A stretch of DNA of 64,000 bases from Flavobacterium sp. LC2016-23 (GTDB lineage Bacteria; Bacteroidota; Bacteroidia; Flavobacteriales; Flavobacteriaceae), in assembly GCF_009674775.1 (NCBI RefSeq), contig NZ_WKKE01000004.1, positions 1-64,000 of the forward strand. The letters run 5' to 3'. The notes beneath the pieces were generated by a model that searched no databases, was not told the DNA's origin, and saw only the letters and a list, made by a program, of their open reading frames with translations. Within the stretch, counting starts at the first letter, position 1. Each line of letters begins with the position of its first letter. This document shows, piece after piece, positions 1-8,535 of this stretch. A program made the translations under genes and the position numbers.

Positions 1-2830
1 TATACTGCAACGGTTACAGATGCCAACGGATGTACTGCAACACAAAGTTTTACCATTACAGAACCAACTGTTCTAATAGCTTCAGCCGCGGCTCAAACCA
101 ATGTTTCCTGTAATTCAGGATCTAACGGGTCTGCAACAGTAAGTGCAACAGGTGGAACTGGTACGTATACGTATGTATGGTCACCTTCAGGTGGAACTGC
201 AGACACGGCAACCGGATTAACTGCCGGAACGTACACAGCAACCATTACAGATGCCAACGGATGTACTGCAACGCAAACTTTTACTATTACAGAACCTGCT
301 AGTGCTCTTACAGCTTTACCGGTAGCTCAAACCAATGTATCTTGTAATTCAGGATCTAATGGTTCGGCTACAGTAAGTGCAACCGGAGGAACACCTTCCT
401 ATACGTATTCATGGTCACCATCTGGAGGGACTGCTGCTACAGCTTCAGGATTAACTGCCGGAACGTACACAGCAACCATTACAGATGCTAACGGATGTAC
501 TGCAACACAAACTTTTACCATTACAGAACCTGCTACTGCTCTTACGGCTTCAGCAGCAGCTCAGACTAATGTATCTTGTAATTCAGGATCTAACGGGTCT
601 GCAACAGTAAGTGCAACTGGTGGAACTGCCGGATATACCTATTCCTGGTCACCTTCAGGAGGAACTGCTGCAACAGCATCAGGATTAACTGCAGGAACGT
701 ACACCGCAACGGTTACAGATGCCAACGGATGTACTGCAACACAAACTTTTACCATTACAGAACCAACTGTCCTAATAGCTTCAGCCGCAGCTCAAACCAA
801 TGTTTCCTGTAATTCAGGATCTAACGGGTCTGCTACGGTAAGTGCTACAGGAGGAACTGCCGGATATACCTATTCATGGTCACCAGCAGGCGGAACTGCT
901 GCTACAGCTTCAGGACTTACTGCAGGTACATACACTGCAACGGTTACAGATGCTAACGGATGTACTGCAACACAAAGTTTTACCATTACAGAACCAAGTG
1001 TTCTAATAGCTTCAGCTGCGGCTCAAACCAATGTTTCCTGTAATTCAGGATCTAATGGTTCGGCTACAGTAAGTGCAACCGGAGGAACTGGTACCTATAC
1101 GTATGTATGGTCACCTTCAGGTGGAACTGCTGATACAGCTTCGGGATTAACTGCCGGAACTTACACTGCAACGGTTACAGATGCTAACGGATGTACTGCA
1201 ACGCAAACTTTTACTATTACAGAACCTGCTACTGCTCTTACAGCTTCAGCTGTAGCTCAGACTAATGTATCTTGTAATTCAGGGTCTAACGGATCTGCAA
1301 CAGTAAGTGCCACAGGCGGAACTCCTTCTTATACCTACTCATGGTCACCTTCAGGAGGAACTGCTGCAACAGCTTCAGGATTAACTGCAGGAACGTATAC
1401 CGCAACGGTTACAGATGCCAACGGATGTACTGCAACACAAACTTTTACCATTACTGAACCAACTGTTCTAATAGCTTCAGCCGCAGCTCAGACTAATGTA
1501 TCTTGTAATTCAGGATCTAACGGGTCTGCGACAGTAAGTGCAACAGGCGGAACTGCCGGATATACGTATTCATGGTCACCTTCAGGAGGAACTGCCGATA
1601 CAGCTTCGGGATTAACTGCCGGAACGTATACTGCAACGGTTACAGATGCCAACGGATGTACTGCAACACAAAGTTTTACCATTACAGAACCAACTGTTCT
1701 AATAGCTTCAGCCGCAGCACAAACGAATGTATCTTGTAATTCAGGATCTAACGGGTCTGCGACAGTAAGTGCAACAGGAGGAACTGGCGCTTATACTTAT
1801 GTATGGTCACCTTCAGGCGGAACTGCCGACACAGCTTCGGGATTAACTGCCGGAACGTATACTGCAACGGTTACAGATGCCAACGGATGTACTGCAACAC
1901 AAAGCTTTACTATTACAGAACCTGCTACTGCTCTTACAGCTTCAGCAGGAGCTCAGACTAATGTATCTTGTAATTCAGGAGCTAACGGATCTGCAACTGT
2001 AATTGCGAATGGTGGAACCAGCGGATATACTTATTCATGGGCTCCCTCAGGTGGAACTGCTGCAACAGCATCAGGACTTACTGCAGGAACGTACACCGCA
2101 ACGGTTACAGATGCAAACGGATGTACTGCAACACAAACTTTTACTATTACCGAACCAACTGTATTAACGGCAGCTGACGGTGGACAAACCAATGTAACGT
2201 GTAATACAGGATCTAATGGTTCTGCGACAGTGATCGCAGCTGGCGGAACTGGTACTTATACTTACGCATGGTCACCATCTGGCGGAACTGCTGCTACGGC
2301 AACAGGGTTAAGTGAAGGAACTTATACTGCAACCGTAACAGATGCAAATGGATGTACAGCGACACAAAGCTTTACTATTACACAACCACAGGCTCTTCTT
2401 GCTACTCCTTTAATACAAACTAATGTGAGCTGCAACGGAGGTACAAATGGATCTGCTTCAATAGTTGCTTCCAGAGGAACTGGTGCATATACGTATTCCT
2501 GGGCACCTTACGGAGGAACTGCTGCAACAGCAACAGGTCTGATTGCCGGAACGTATACTATAACAGTAACGGATGCCAATGGATGTACTGCAACTCAAAG
2601 TTTTAACATTACAGAACCTCAGCCACTTACAACTACATTTACGCAAACTAATGTGAGTTGTGTTGGAGGAACGGACGGTTCTGCAACTGTTATTCCAGCA
2701 GGTGGAGCTACTCCATATACGTATGCATGGTCACCGTCAGGCGGAACTGCAGCTACGGCTTCAGGATTGACTGCAGGAACTTATACTGTAACCGTTACTG
2801 ATGCAAACGGATGTACTGCAACACAACCAA
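1..2830 (+). repeat. Tandem SprB coding repeats, 228-234 bp period
   Basis: The sequence GATGCNAA(C/T)GGATGTAC recurs at 19, 250, 484, 718, 949, 1180, 1414, 1645, 1876, 2110, 2341 and 2572, with a last copy at 2800. Spacings are 231 or 234 bp until the final 228. Copies in the first 2.1 kb are nearly identical; the last three are more diverged, as expected when recombination homogenises the middle of an array. Two linker types alternate, EPTVLIASAAA and EPATALTASAAA. Confidence 0.95.
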
Positions 2831-4362
2831 TCACGATCTTAACGACTCCGGATACAACTGCTCCGGTACCTAACGTAGCGAATCTTCCGGTTATTACTAA
2901 TTCTTGTGCTGTTTTATCAGCTGAAATAGCTGTTCCGACAGCAACTGATAATTGTGCAGGAATTATTACCGCGACGACCGCTTCACCTTTAAATTACACT
3001 TCAGCCGGTACTTATGTGATTATCTGGAGTTATGATGATGGTCATGGAAATATTTCAACACAAAATCAAACGGTTACTGTAACTGCTTCTCCTTTAGATC
3101 AGGTTACTTTTACAGATACAGCGGTTACTTATAATGGAAGTCTTCAAACGCTTTCCGTTGCAGGTCTTCCGACTGGAGCTACTGTATCCTATTCAACAAC
3201 ACCGGCAACAGGAAATGCAAACGGTGCAATTGATGCAGGTGTTTATACTATTACTGCTGTCGTATCTCCGGCATCTACTATGCCGAATTGCTCTCCTGTT
3301 ACTTTAACAGCAGAACTGACGATCGATAAAGCTGCACAAACCATTACTTTTGCTGCTATACCTGTTAAAACACTGGGAACTAATAACACCTTCAATCTGG
3401 GAGCTACTGCAAGTTCAGGTTTACCGGTGACTTATTCTTTCACCTATACTTCTGCTTTGCCACCGGCAACTGTGTCTGCTTCAGGTTTAGTAACCATGCT
3501 TAGAACGGGTCAGGGAATTATTACGGCAAACCAAAGCGGTGATGCAAATTACCTTCCGGCAACAGGCGTTTCACAAACGCTGACTATCATGAACAGCAAT
3601 GCTGATATTACTAAAATCACTATTGGTAACACGGTTTATAATAATCCGCCTGTAGTAATTAATTACCTGGTAGAATGCGGGCAAGGAAATCTTACTGTAG
3701 CCATTGAAAATGATGCAAATGCAACGATTACACCAGCGGCCAACTTTACAATTCCGTTACCTAAAGCAGGAATTTACAACCAGCCAATTACAGTAACTTC
3801 AGAAGACGGAAGCGTAGTGAAAAATTACAATCTGGTGATCGAAAAACCGTTTGGTTTCTCTGACATCGTTCGTATGAAATTCAACAATACACTTTTAGTA
3901 AACAACAATCCTTTAACCAATGGTGGTTATGAGTTTGTTGCCTACGGATGGTACAAAAATGGTGTACTGATAGGAACCGGTCAATATTATTCAGCCGGTG
4001 ACAGTCAAAATAACACCCTGGATCCAACTGCGGATTATATGGTAAAAGTGACTACCAAGGATGGAAAAGTACTGCAAACCTGCCCAAGCAAGATTGTATT
4101 ACAAAATTCATTTCAGGCAAAACTTTATCCTAATCCGGCTGAAAAAGGAAAAGTGGTTACAGTTGAAGCAGATTTCCCTGAAGACGAGATAAAAGATATG
4201 CAAATTAGCTTATACTCTGTTTCAGGACAATTGATCAAAACATTGAAATCATCAACGGTAAAAACTGAAGTGCAACTACCTGGAAATACAGATGGTAATA
4301 TGTTTGTTGTGGTGATTGAAGCTGCAAGTTTCAAGAAAACACTAAAAGTACTTGTAAAATAA
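1..4362 (+). CDS. SprB-repeat T9SS-secreted surface protein, 3' part (5' end outside window)
   Basis: The reading frame is open from base 1 to the stop at 4360-4362, so the N-terminus lies outside the window. About 12 tandem SprB-type repeats of 76-78 residues fill roughly the first 940 residues; each contains TDANGCTATQ and a YTYxWSPSGGTA segment. They are followed by a HYR-like Ig domain with DNC and IIWSYDDGHGN motifs, an MBG-like segment, Ig/cadherin-like domains, and a C-terminal sorting domain beginning AKLYPNP and ending KKTLKVLVK, typical of T9SS type A cargo. SprB itself is a mobile gliding adhesin of Flavobacterium johnsoniae. This protein shares the repeats, but an adhesin or motility role is inference. 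An outer-membrane barrel gene follows 53 bp downstream. Confidence 0.9.
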   Translation, partial: YTATVTDANGCTATQSFTITEPTVLIASAAAQTNVSCNSGSNGSATVSATGGTGTYTYVWSPSGGTADTATGLTAGTYTATITDANGCTATQTFTITEPASALTALPVAQTNVSCNSGSNGSATVSATGGTPSYTYSWSPSGGTAATASGLTAGTYTATITDANGCTATQTFTITEPATALTASAAAQTNVSCNSGSNGSATVSATGGTAGYTYSWSPSGGTAATASGLTAGTYTATVTDANGCTATQTFTITEPTVLIASAAAQTNVSCNSGSNGSATVSATGGTAGYTYSWSPAGGTAATASGLTAGTYTATVTDANGCTATQSFTITEPSVLIASAAAQTNVSCNSGSNGSATVSATGGTGTYTYVWSPSGGTADTASGLTAGTYTATVTDANGCTATQTFTITEPATALTASAVAQTNVSCNSGSNGSATVSATGGTPSYTYSWSPSGGTAATASGLTAGTYTATVTDANGCTATQTFTITEPTVLIASAAAQTNVSCNSGSNGSATVSATGGTAGYTYSWSPSGGTADTASGLTAGTYTATVTDANGCTATQSFTITEPTVLIASAAAQTNVSCNSGSNGSATVSATGGTGAYTYVWSPSGGTADTASGLTAGTYTATVTDANGCTATQSFTITEPATALTASAGAQTNVSCNSGANGSATVIANGGTSGYTYSWAPSGGTAATASGLTAGTYTATVTDANGCTATQTFTITEPTVLTAADGGQTNVTCNTGSNGSATVIAAGGTGTYTYAWSPSGGTAATATGLSEGTYTATVTDANGCTATQSFTITQPQALLATPLIQTNVSCNGGTNGSASIVASRGTGAYTYSWAPYGGTAATATGLIAGTYTITVTDANGCTATQSFNITEPQPLTTTFTQTNVSCVGGTDGSATVIPAGGATPYTYAWSPSGGTAATASGLTAGTYTVTVTDANGCTATQPITILTTPDTTAPVPNVANLPVITNSCAVLSAEIAVPTATDNCAGIITATTASPLNYTSAGTYVIIWSYDDGHGNISTQNQTVTVTASPLDQVTFTDTAVTYNGSLQTLSVAGLPTGATVSYSTTPATGNANGAIDAGVYTITAVVSPASTMPNCSPVTLTAELTIDKAAQTITFAAIPVKTLGTNNTFNLGATASSGLPVTYSFTYTSALPPATVSASGLVTMLRTGQGIITANQSGDANYLPATGVSQTLTIMNSNADITKITIGNTVYNNPPVVINYLVECGQGNLTVAIENDANATITPAANFTIPLPKAGIYNQPITVTSEDGSVVKNYNLVIEKPFGFSDIVRMKFNNTLLVNNNPLTNGGYEFVAYGWYKNGVLIGTGQYYSAGDSQNNTLDPTADYMVKVTTKDGKVLQTCPSKIVLQNSFQAKLYPNPAEKGKVVTVEADFPEDEIKDMQISLYSVSGQLIKTLKSSTVKTEVQLPGNTDGNMFVVVIEAASFKKTLKVLVK

Positions 4363-4370
4363 ATAAAATC

Positions 4371-4400
4371 TGCCAGTGCTGTTTTTGAACCGCACTGGCA
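4371..4400 (+). other. Intercistronic hairpin
   Basis: TGCCAGTGC (4371-4379) and GCACTGGCA (4392-4400) form a perfect 9-bp stem with a 12-nt loop between the repeat protein and the next gene. There is no T-run after it, so it may be an RNA-stability or weak attenuation element rather than a full terminator. Confidence 0.4.
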
Positions 4401-4415
4401 TAATATAATTTCAAT

Positions 4416-5267
4416 ATGAAAAAATATATCACAAACCATATAGCTTCTTTATCGATGGTTACGGCTCTTTTAGGCACTTGCTTAAGTAGTTACGGTCAGG
4501 ATAAAAAGTATGAAATTTCCATTGCTGTTGCCGGTCCGTCATCTTTTATCAAATATGATTCACCGGGTGATTTAGTCGAGGGAAACGGATTTAGTGCAGG
4601 TCTTCGTTATTCGTATTATTTAAACGAAGGGCTAAGTATTGGAATTGGTGCCGAATATCAGACGTATAAGACGGATGCCAAATTTCAGTATATTACAGGA
4701 CAATATACAACTGTTGATGCTGAAAATGAATCCTTTCAATTTAGATACCGGGCTACCAATTTAAGAGAAAACCAAAAATTAGGCTACATAAATGTTCCTA
4801 TTAATATTCAGTTTGAAACTCCGGGAACAACTCAATTGTATGTTTCAGCAGGTGCCAAAGTGGGTTTTGCCATAAATGGTTCTTATGAATCAACGATAGA
4901 CAATCTGACTACCAGCGGTTACTATCCGCAGTATAACGTAGAATTGTTTGCTCCGGCTTTTGCAGGATTTGCAAGCACAAATAATATCAAAGTCGGCAAA
5001 GAAGACCTTAATACCGAAATTTCCTATTCCGCTACTTTTGAAACAGGTGTAAAACAAAAATTTGGTGACAAAAGTTCCGTCTATATTGGTGCTTACATTG
5101 ATTATGGACTGAACAATATTTACGACAAAGAAGATAATAAAAATCTGGTTCAGTATAATGCTGCCTTACCGGTTCAGTTAGGGCACAACACGGTACTGAA
5201 TTCCCAATACGTAAATGACGTGCGATTAGTCGCATACGGAATCAGGTTAAGATTTGCAATTCATTAA
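4416..5267 (+). CDS. Outer-membrane beta-barrel protein
   Basis: This 283-residue protein has a signal peptide (hydrophobic residues about 10-25, cleavage near SSYGQ). Alternating beta-strand patterns rich in Gly, Tyr and Phe follow (GFSAGLRYSYYLNEGLSIGIGAEY, given here as a run of barrel strands around residues 40-65, and VRLVAYGIRLRF at the end), typical of small PorT/OmpA-like barrels. It lies directly downstream of a giant T9SS cargo gene. In flavobacteria such cargo genes are often followed by a PorP/SprF-type partner, but this protein is shorter and lacks clear SprF features, so a partner role is only suggested by position. It is likely co-transcribed with the upstream gene and is followed by a strong terminator. 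Confidence 0.75.
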   Translation: MKKYITNHIASLSMVTALLGTCLSSYGQDKKYEISIAVAGPSSFIKYDSPGDLVEGNGFSAGLRYSYYLNEGLSIGIGAEYQTYKTDAKFQYITGQYTTVDAENESFQFRYRATNLRENQKLGYINVPINIQFETPGTTQLYVSAGAKVGFAINGSYESTIDNLTTSGYYPQYNVELFAPAFAGFASTNNIKVGKEDLNTEISYSATFETGVKQKFGDKSSVYIGAYIDYGLNNIYDKEDNKNLVQYNAALPVQLGHNTVLNSQYVNDVRLVAYGIRLRFAIH

Positions 5268-5288
5268 TACTTAATTATAGTAAAAAAC

Positions 5289-5318
5289 AAAGGCATACGT
5301 AACCGTATGCCTTTTTTT
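5289..5318. terminator. Bidirectional intrinsic terminator
   Basis: AAAGGCATACG (5289-5299) pairs with CGTATGCCTTT (5304-5314) around a short loop, flanked by an A-run and a T-run. It lies between the convergent barrel gene and oxyR and can serve both. Confidence 0.85.
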
Positions 5319-5358
5319 ATGGGCCATATTTTAAAATAGTACCTAAGTATTATTTTCA

Positions 5359-6327
5359 TTACACTTTACTGATTGCATCCACAAAATAGGGAGAATCGTT
5401 CCATCTGATTTTTCGGTAACTGACATTGGTTTTAATAGCATCCGGCAGACAGCTCCAGATCGCTTCATTCATTTTTTCCAGTAATAATTTTTTCGAAAAA
5501 GTATCTGAAACCACAAAACTGATTTCACGCACTGGTTTTGGATCTTTAAAAGGCTTAAAAAGTTCTTTTTCTTTTTCATTCAAGGTAGAAAGCTGTGGTA
5601 TAATCGCAAATCCCAATTCGGCGCGAACAAGGTTTTTTAAAGTTTCGATAGAACTGATATCGTAACTAAACTGGTCTTTTATAGGCCCGGGTGCTTTCAG
5701 TCCGCAGATATCCAGCAATTGCGCATTATAACAATACTCATTCTGAAGCAGCAATAACATGGGTTTGTCTCCGGGCTGAATTTCATAAAAATTTTCATTT
5801 GCCATCGGATGTTCCTTATTCAGGTAGGCCACAAAAGGTTCCTGAAAAACCGGATGCTCAATGAGGTTTTTATTTCCGGTTGGCGTAGCCATAATCGCCA
5901 CATCAATAGCACCGGTTTCTACGTCGTGCATTAATTGTCCGGTGTTGGCTTCTTTAATGATAAAATGGACCTTTGGCGTAATCTCTTTCATTACTTTAAT
6001 AAAAAGCGGAATCAAATACGGAGATAAAGTCGAAATTACACCAATTTTCAACTCCCCTTCCAGTGTATTTTTTTCATTCACCACAAAATCACGGATTTCA
6101 TTCGTCTCGCGCAAAATCTTTCTGGCTCTGCTGATAATTTCTTTTCCGAGTACCGTTGGCGTTAAAGGAACCTTGGTCCGGTCAAAAATTTTAATTCCTA
6201 TTTCTTCTTCAAGATTTTTCAGCTGAATGGTTAATCCCGGCTGAGAAACCATACAAACCTCGGCAGCATTTGCAAAATGGCGTTCTTCGTCAAGAGCCAC
6301 GATGTATTTTAATTGTTGAATGGTCAT
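5359..6327 (-). CDS. oxyR: LysR-family hydrogen peroxide sensor OxyR
   Basis: This 322-residue LysR-type regulator has an N-terminal winged HTH (residues 1-60, TIQQLKYIVALDEERHFANA) and a C-terminal substrate-binding-like domain. Two cysteines sit at residues 199 and 208 with eight residues between them, the same numbers and spacing as the redox-active pair of Escherichia coli OxyR. That supports a peroxide-responsive disulfide switch rather than a metabolite-binding LysR. It is transcribed divergently from an OsmC-family peroxidase gene, a classical OxyR target arrangement, across a 138-bp intergenic region. The ATG at 6327 gives the expected N-terminus. Confidence 0.92.
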   Translation of the reverse strand: MTIQQLKYIVALDEERHFANAAEVCMVSQPGLTIQLKNLEEEIGIKIFDRTKVPLTPTVLGKEIISRARKILRETNEIRDFVVNEKNTLEGELKIGVISTLSPYLIPLFIKVMKEITPKVHFIIKEANTGQLMHDVETGAIDVAIMATPTGNKNLIEHPVFQEPFVAYLNKEHPMANENFYEIQPGDKPMLLLLQNEYCYNAQLLDICGLKAPGPIKDQFSYDISSIETLKNLVRAELGFAIIPQLSTLNEKEKELFKPFKDPKPVREISFVVSDTFSKKLLLEKMNEAIWSCLPDAIKTNVSYRKIRWNDSPYFVDAISKV

Positions 6328-6365
6328 GATTATAATTTTAATTTATAAAGATACAAAATTATTAA

Positions 6366-6397
6366 TTTGATTTATAAACATACCTACCATAAATTTG
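6366..6397 (+). promoter_or_regulatory. Bacteroidota-type promoter for the OsmC gene
   Basis: TTTG at 6366-6369 and TAAATTTG at 6390-6397 are separated by exactly 20 bp, matching the flavobacterial -33/-7 consensus TTTG...TAnnTTTG. It lies in the oxyR/osmC intergenic region, so OxyR could act on it. Confidence 0.7.
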
Positions 6398-6465
6398 TCT
6401 CATCAAATCAGAACAACGATTTTGAAAACATAAAAATTTAAAACAACAAATAAAAAATTAAGATC

Positions 6466-6885
6466 ATGAAATTTACAAGAACAGCAAACGCAAATTGGAA
6501 AGGTACAGGAATGGAAGGAAAAGGAACCATCAGTACACAAAGCACCACATTAAACAATGCACAATTATCATTTAAAACCCGTTTTGCAGAAGGCGTTGGA
6601 ACCAATCCGGAAGAATTAATCGCAGCGGCACATTCAGGATGTTTTACGATGCAGTTAAGCTTTTTATTGTCTGAAGCAGGTTTTGTGCCGGAAGATTTAA
6701 ATACAAAAGCAAAAGTAAATTTCGAAGACGGGACCATCACTTTAATCCAATTGGAACTGGAAGGAAAAGTTCCCGGAATCACTGAAGAACAATTTCAGGA
6801 ATTGGCTCAAAAAGCAAAAGCAATCTGTCCGATTTCTAAATTACTGAACACAGAAATCACATTATCAGTCGTATTAACCGCTTAA
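6466..6885 (+). CDS. OsmC-family peroxiredoxin
   Basis: This 139-residue protein matches the OsmC branch of the OsmC/Ohr superfamily, thiol peroxidases that reduce organic and hydrogen peroxides in the cytoplasm. The two catalytic cysteines are at C59 (AAHSGCFTMQLS) and C121 (KAICPISK), and the length is normal for the family. It begins MKFTRTANANWKGTG and has no signal peptide. It is divergent from oxyR and is probably the immediate target of that regulator. A second superfamily member, Ohr-like, is at 17077-17508, so the window carries two paralogous peroxidases under different local contexts. Confidence 0.92.
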   Translation: MKFTRTANANWKGTGMEGKGTISTQSTTLNNAQLSFKTRFAEGVGTNPEELIAAAHSGCFTMQLSFLLSEAGFVPEDLNTKAKVNFEDGTITLIQLELEGKVPGITEEQFQELAQKAKAICPISKLLNTEITLSVVLTA

Positions 6886-6962
6886 TTATCAATTATCAAC
6901 TATCAATTATCAATTATTAATTATTAATTATTAATTATCAATTATTAATTATTAATTAAAAA
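6886..6962. repeat. Low-complexity AATTATCAATTATTAATT repeat
   Basis: About 75 bp made of imperfect 7-bp units (ATTATCA / ATTATTA). It fills the spacer between the OsmC gene and the downstream hydrolase. No hairpin terminator is visible, so read-through is possible. Confidence 0.8.
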
Positions 6963-6978
6963 ATTAAATTCAAACACT

Positions 6979-7776
6979 ATGAAAACAACCACTACAAAAG
7001 AACAATTGAATTCTTATTTCATGTTCGCCGTATTATTTTTCTCTTTCTTATTTTCAGTTACTACTGCTACTGCACAAAATGCACCAGCTGTAAAAAATGT
7101 AGTTTTAGTTCATGGCGCTTTCGCAGATGGTTCAGGCTGGAGAGGATTATATGATATTTTGTCTAAAAAAGGATATCACGTAACGATCGTTCAAAACCCG
7201 CTTTCATCTCTTGAAGACGATGTGAGAGCCACCAATTTAGCCCTTGACAAACAAGACGGACCCACTATTTTAGTAGGACATTCATGGGGAGGAACTGTAA
7301 TTACAGAAGCTGGAAATCATCCAAAAGTAGCCGCTTTAGTGTATGTGGCAGCTTTACAGCCTGATAATGGCGAAAACTCTGTACAATGGTTACAAACAGC
7401 ACCTCCGGCTCCGGAAAATGGTGTTTTGGCTCCGGACGACAAAGGAATCGCGTATTACGATGAGGCAAAATTCCACGCAGGATTTGCAGGAGATCTTCCA
7501 AAAGAGCAGTCTGATTTTATGTTTGCTTCACAAGGTGCCTTTTATGCCAAAGGTTTTGGAACTCCGATTACCAAAGCAGCCTGGAGAGATAAACCCGCTT
7601 ACGGAATTGTAGCTACAGAAGATAAAAGTATCACTCCGGATATACAACGTAACATGTACAAACGTTCTAAAACAAAAATAACAGAAATAAAAGGAAGTCA
7701 CGTAGTGTTTATTTCTCAGCCTAAAGCAGTAGCAGAAGTAATCATCACGGCCTCAAAAGAAGTGGCTAAAAAATAA
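6979..7776 (+). CDS. Secreted alpha/beta-fold hydrolase
   Basis: The 265-residue protein has an N-terminal signal peptide (hydrophobic residues 14-32, cleavage near ATAQN) and an alpha/beta hydrolase fold. HGAFADGSGW forms the oxyanion-hole region, GHSWGG places the nucleophile at S102, and D215 and H241 (GSHVVF) are the likely remaining triad. It resembles small esterases of the salicylate/pyrethroid hydrolase type, but the substrate cannot be read from sequence. It follows the OsmC gene on the same strand after a low-complexity spacer and ends at a shared terminator with the convergent tetR gene. Confidence 0.85.
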   Translation: MKTTTTKEQLNSYFMFAVLFFSFLFSVTTATAQNAPAVKNVVLVHGAFADGSGWRGLYDILSKKGYHVTIVQNPLSSLEDDVRATNLALDKQDGPTILVGHSWGGTVITEAGNHPKVAALVYVAALQPDNGENSVQWLQTAPPAPENGVLAPDDKGIAYYDEAKFHAGFAGDLPKEQSDFMFASQGAFYAKGFGTPITKAAWRDKPAYGIVATEDKSITPDIQRNMYKRSKTKITEIKGSHVVFISQPKAVAEVIITASKEVAKK

Positions 7777-7800
7777 ATCTCTTAGTATAAAGATGAATTA

Positions 7801-7828
7801 AACTCCGGCAATCTGTCGGAGTTTTTTT
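7801..7828. terminator. Intrinsic terminator between convergent genes
   Basis: AACTCCG (7801-7807) pairs with CGGAGTT (7817-7823), followed by a T-run to 7828. It ends the hydrolase transcript and overlaps the tetR stop codon. Confidence 0.85.
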
Positions 7829-8411
7829 ATTTGTATTCACAAAGCATTCTGGCGGCATTTTTAGCCAGTCGCATCGTATCGGCACTGCGCGTTACTTTAC
7901 TGCGAATAATAGCGCCTTCAAAAAGCATCATAATCTGAACAGCCAGATCCTGATAGTCTGGTACATTCGCTTCTTTCAGAGTGGCTTCAATGAGCTGCTG
8001 GATTCCTGCCGTATACTGATCACAGCTGGCCTCAATTTCAGTGCCCTTGTTGGTATATTCCGTTTTGGCATTCATAACAAAACAGCCATTGTAGTGCCCG
8101 CCTTCTACCCTTTCGATCAAAAAATCAAAAATACGCAGCACCTTATCTACAGGCCGGGCGTTCGGATCACTATGGATATATCCTAAAATAATTTCGCGCA
8201 TGTTGGTTCGGTAATAATCGATGGTGGCGAGAATAAGGCCTTCTTTCGAACCAAAATGTTTGTATAAAGTCCGTTTAGAAATACCTGTCCCTTCCATAAC
8301 CGTGTCCACACCAGTCGCATGAAAGCCGTTTTTGTAAAAAGTATCAAAAGCAAACTTCACCATTTCTTCCCGTTTCAGTGACTTCGCAGCGCTTTCTGAA
8401 TTATTTTTCAT
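7827..8411 (-). CDS. TetR-family transcriptional repressor
   Basis: This 194-residue TetR regulator has an N-terminal HTH (KFAFDTFYKNGFHATGV through ISKRTLYKHFGSKEGL, about residues 17-52) and a helical ligand-binding domain. A longer reading frame reaches 8435 with a TTG start and a run of lysines, but it would begin upstream of the predicted start of transcription. The ATG at 8411 (MKNNSESAAK) is therefore chosen. The gene is divergent from a short-chain dehydrogenase. Two matching 20-bp inverted repeats between them fit TetR operators, implying autorepression and control of the dehydrogenase. The inducer is unknown; the family often senses electrophiles or small aromatic compounds. Confidence 0.9.
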   Translation of the reverse strand: MKNNSESAAKSLKREEMVKFAFDTFYKNGFHATGVDTVMEGTGISKRTLYKHFGSKEGLILATIDYYRTNMREIILGYIHSDPNARPVDKVLRIFDFLIERVEGGHYNGCFVMNAKTEYTNKGTEIEASCDQYTAGIQQLIEATLKEANVPDYQDLAVQIMMLFEGAIIRSKVTRSADTMRLAKNAARMLCEYK

Positions 8412-8428
8412 TTTTTTCTTCTTTTTCT

Positions 8429-8463
8429 TTTGCAAATGTAAACAGTTCTGTATACATTTGCAA
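8429..8463. promoter_or_regulatory. Symmetric bidirectional promoter for tetR and the SDR gene
   Basis: On the plus strand TTTG (8429-8432) and TACATTTG (8453-8460) are 20 bp apart. On the minus strand TTG (complement of 8461-8463) and TACATTTG (complement of 8433-8440) are also 20 bp apart. Both are produced by one palindrome, TGCAAATGTA ... TACATTTGCA (8431-8462), so the two promoters overlap face to face. Confidence 0.7.
8437..8456. promoter_or_regulatory. TetR operator O1
   Basis: TGTAAACAGTTCTGTATACA is a 20-bp near-palindrome lying between the -33 and -7 elements of both divergent promoters. It matches O2 at most positions. Confidence 0.75.
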
Positions 8464-8464
8464 G

Positions 8465-8484
8465 TGTAAACAGATTAGTTTACA
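8465..8484. promoter_or_regulatory. TetR operator O2
   Basis: TGTAAACAGATTAGTTTACA has perfect 7-bp arms (TGTAAAC / GTTTACA) with a 6-bp spacer. It starts 28 bp after O1 and overlaps the expected transcription start of the SDR gene. Confidence 0.78.
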
Positions 8485-8535
8485 TCTAATTTGAATTTAA
8501 AAGGATCATAAAAAAAACATTTAAAATAAAAAATC

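Noticed and set aside
1488..1682. Minus-strand ORF inside the SprB repeats
   Set aside because: It is a reverse-frame shadow of repeated coding DNA.
4416..5267. SprF/PorP-type T9SS partner
   Set aside because: Position fits, but length and sequence pattern suggest a generic small barrel; left as outer-membrane barrel.
8412..8435. Longer start for the TetR protein with a poly-lysine extension
   Set aside because: It uses TTG and lies at or before the predicted transcription start within the operator.
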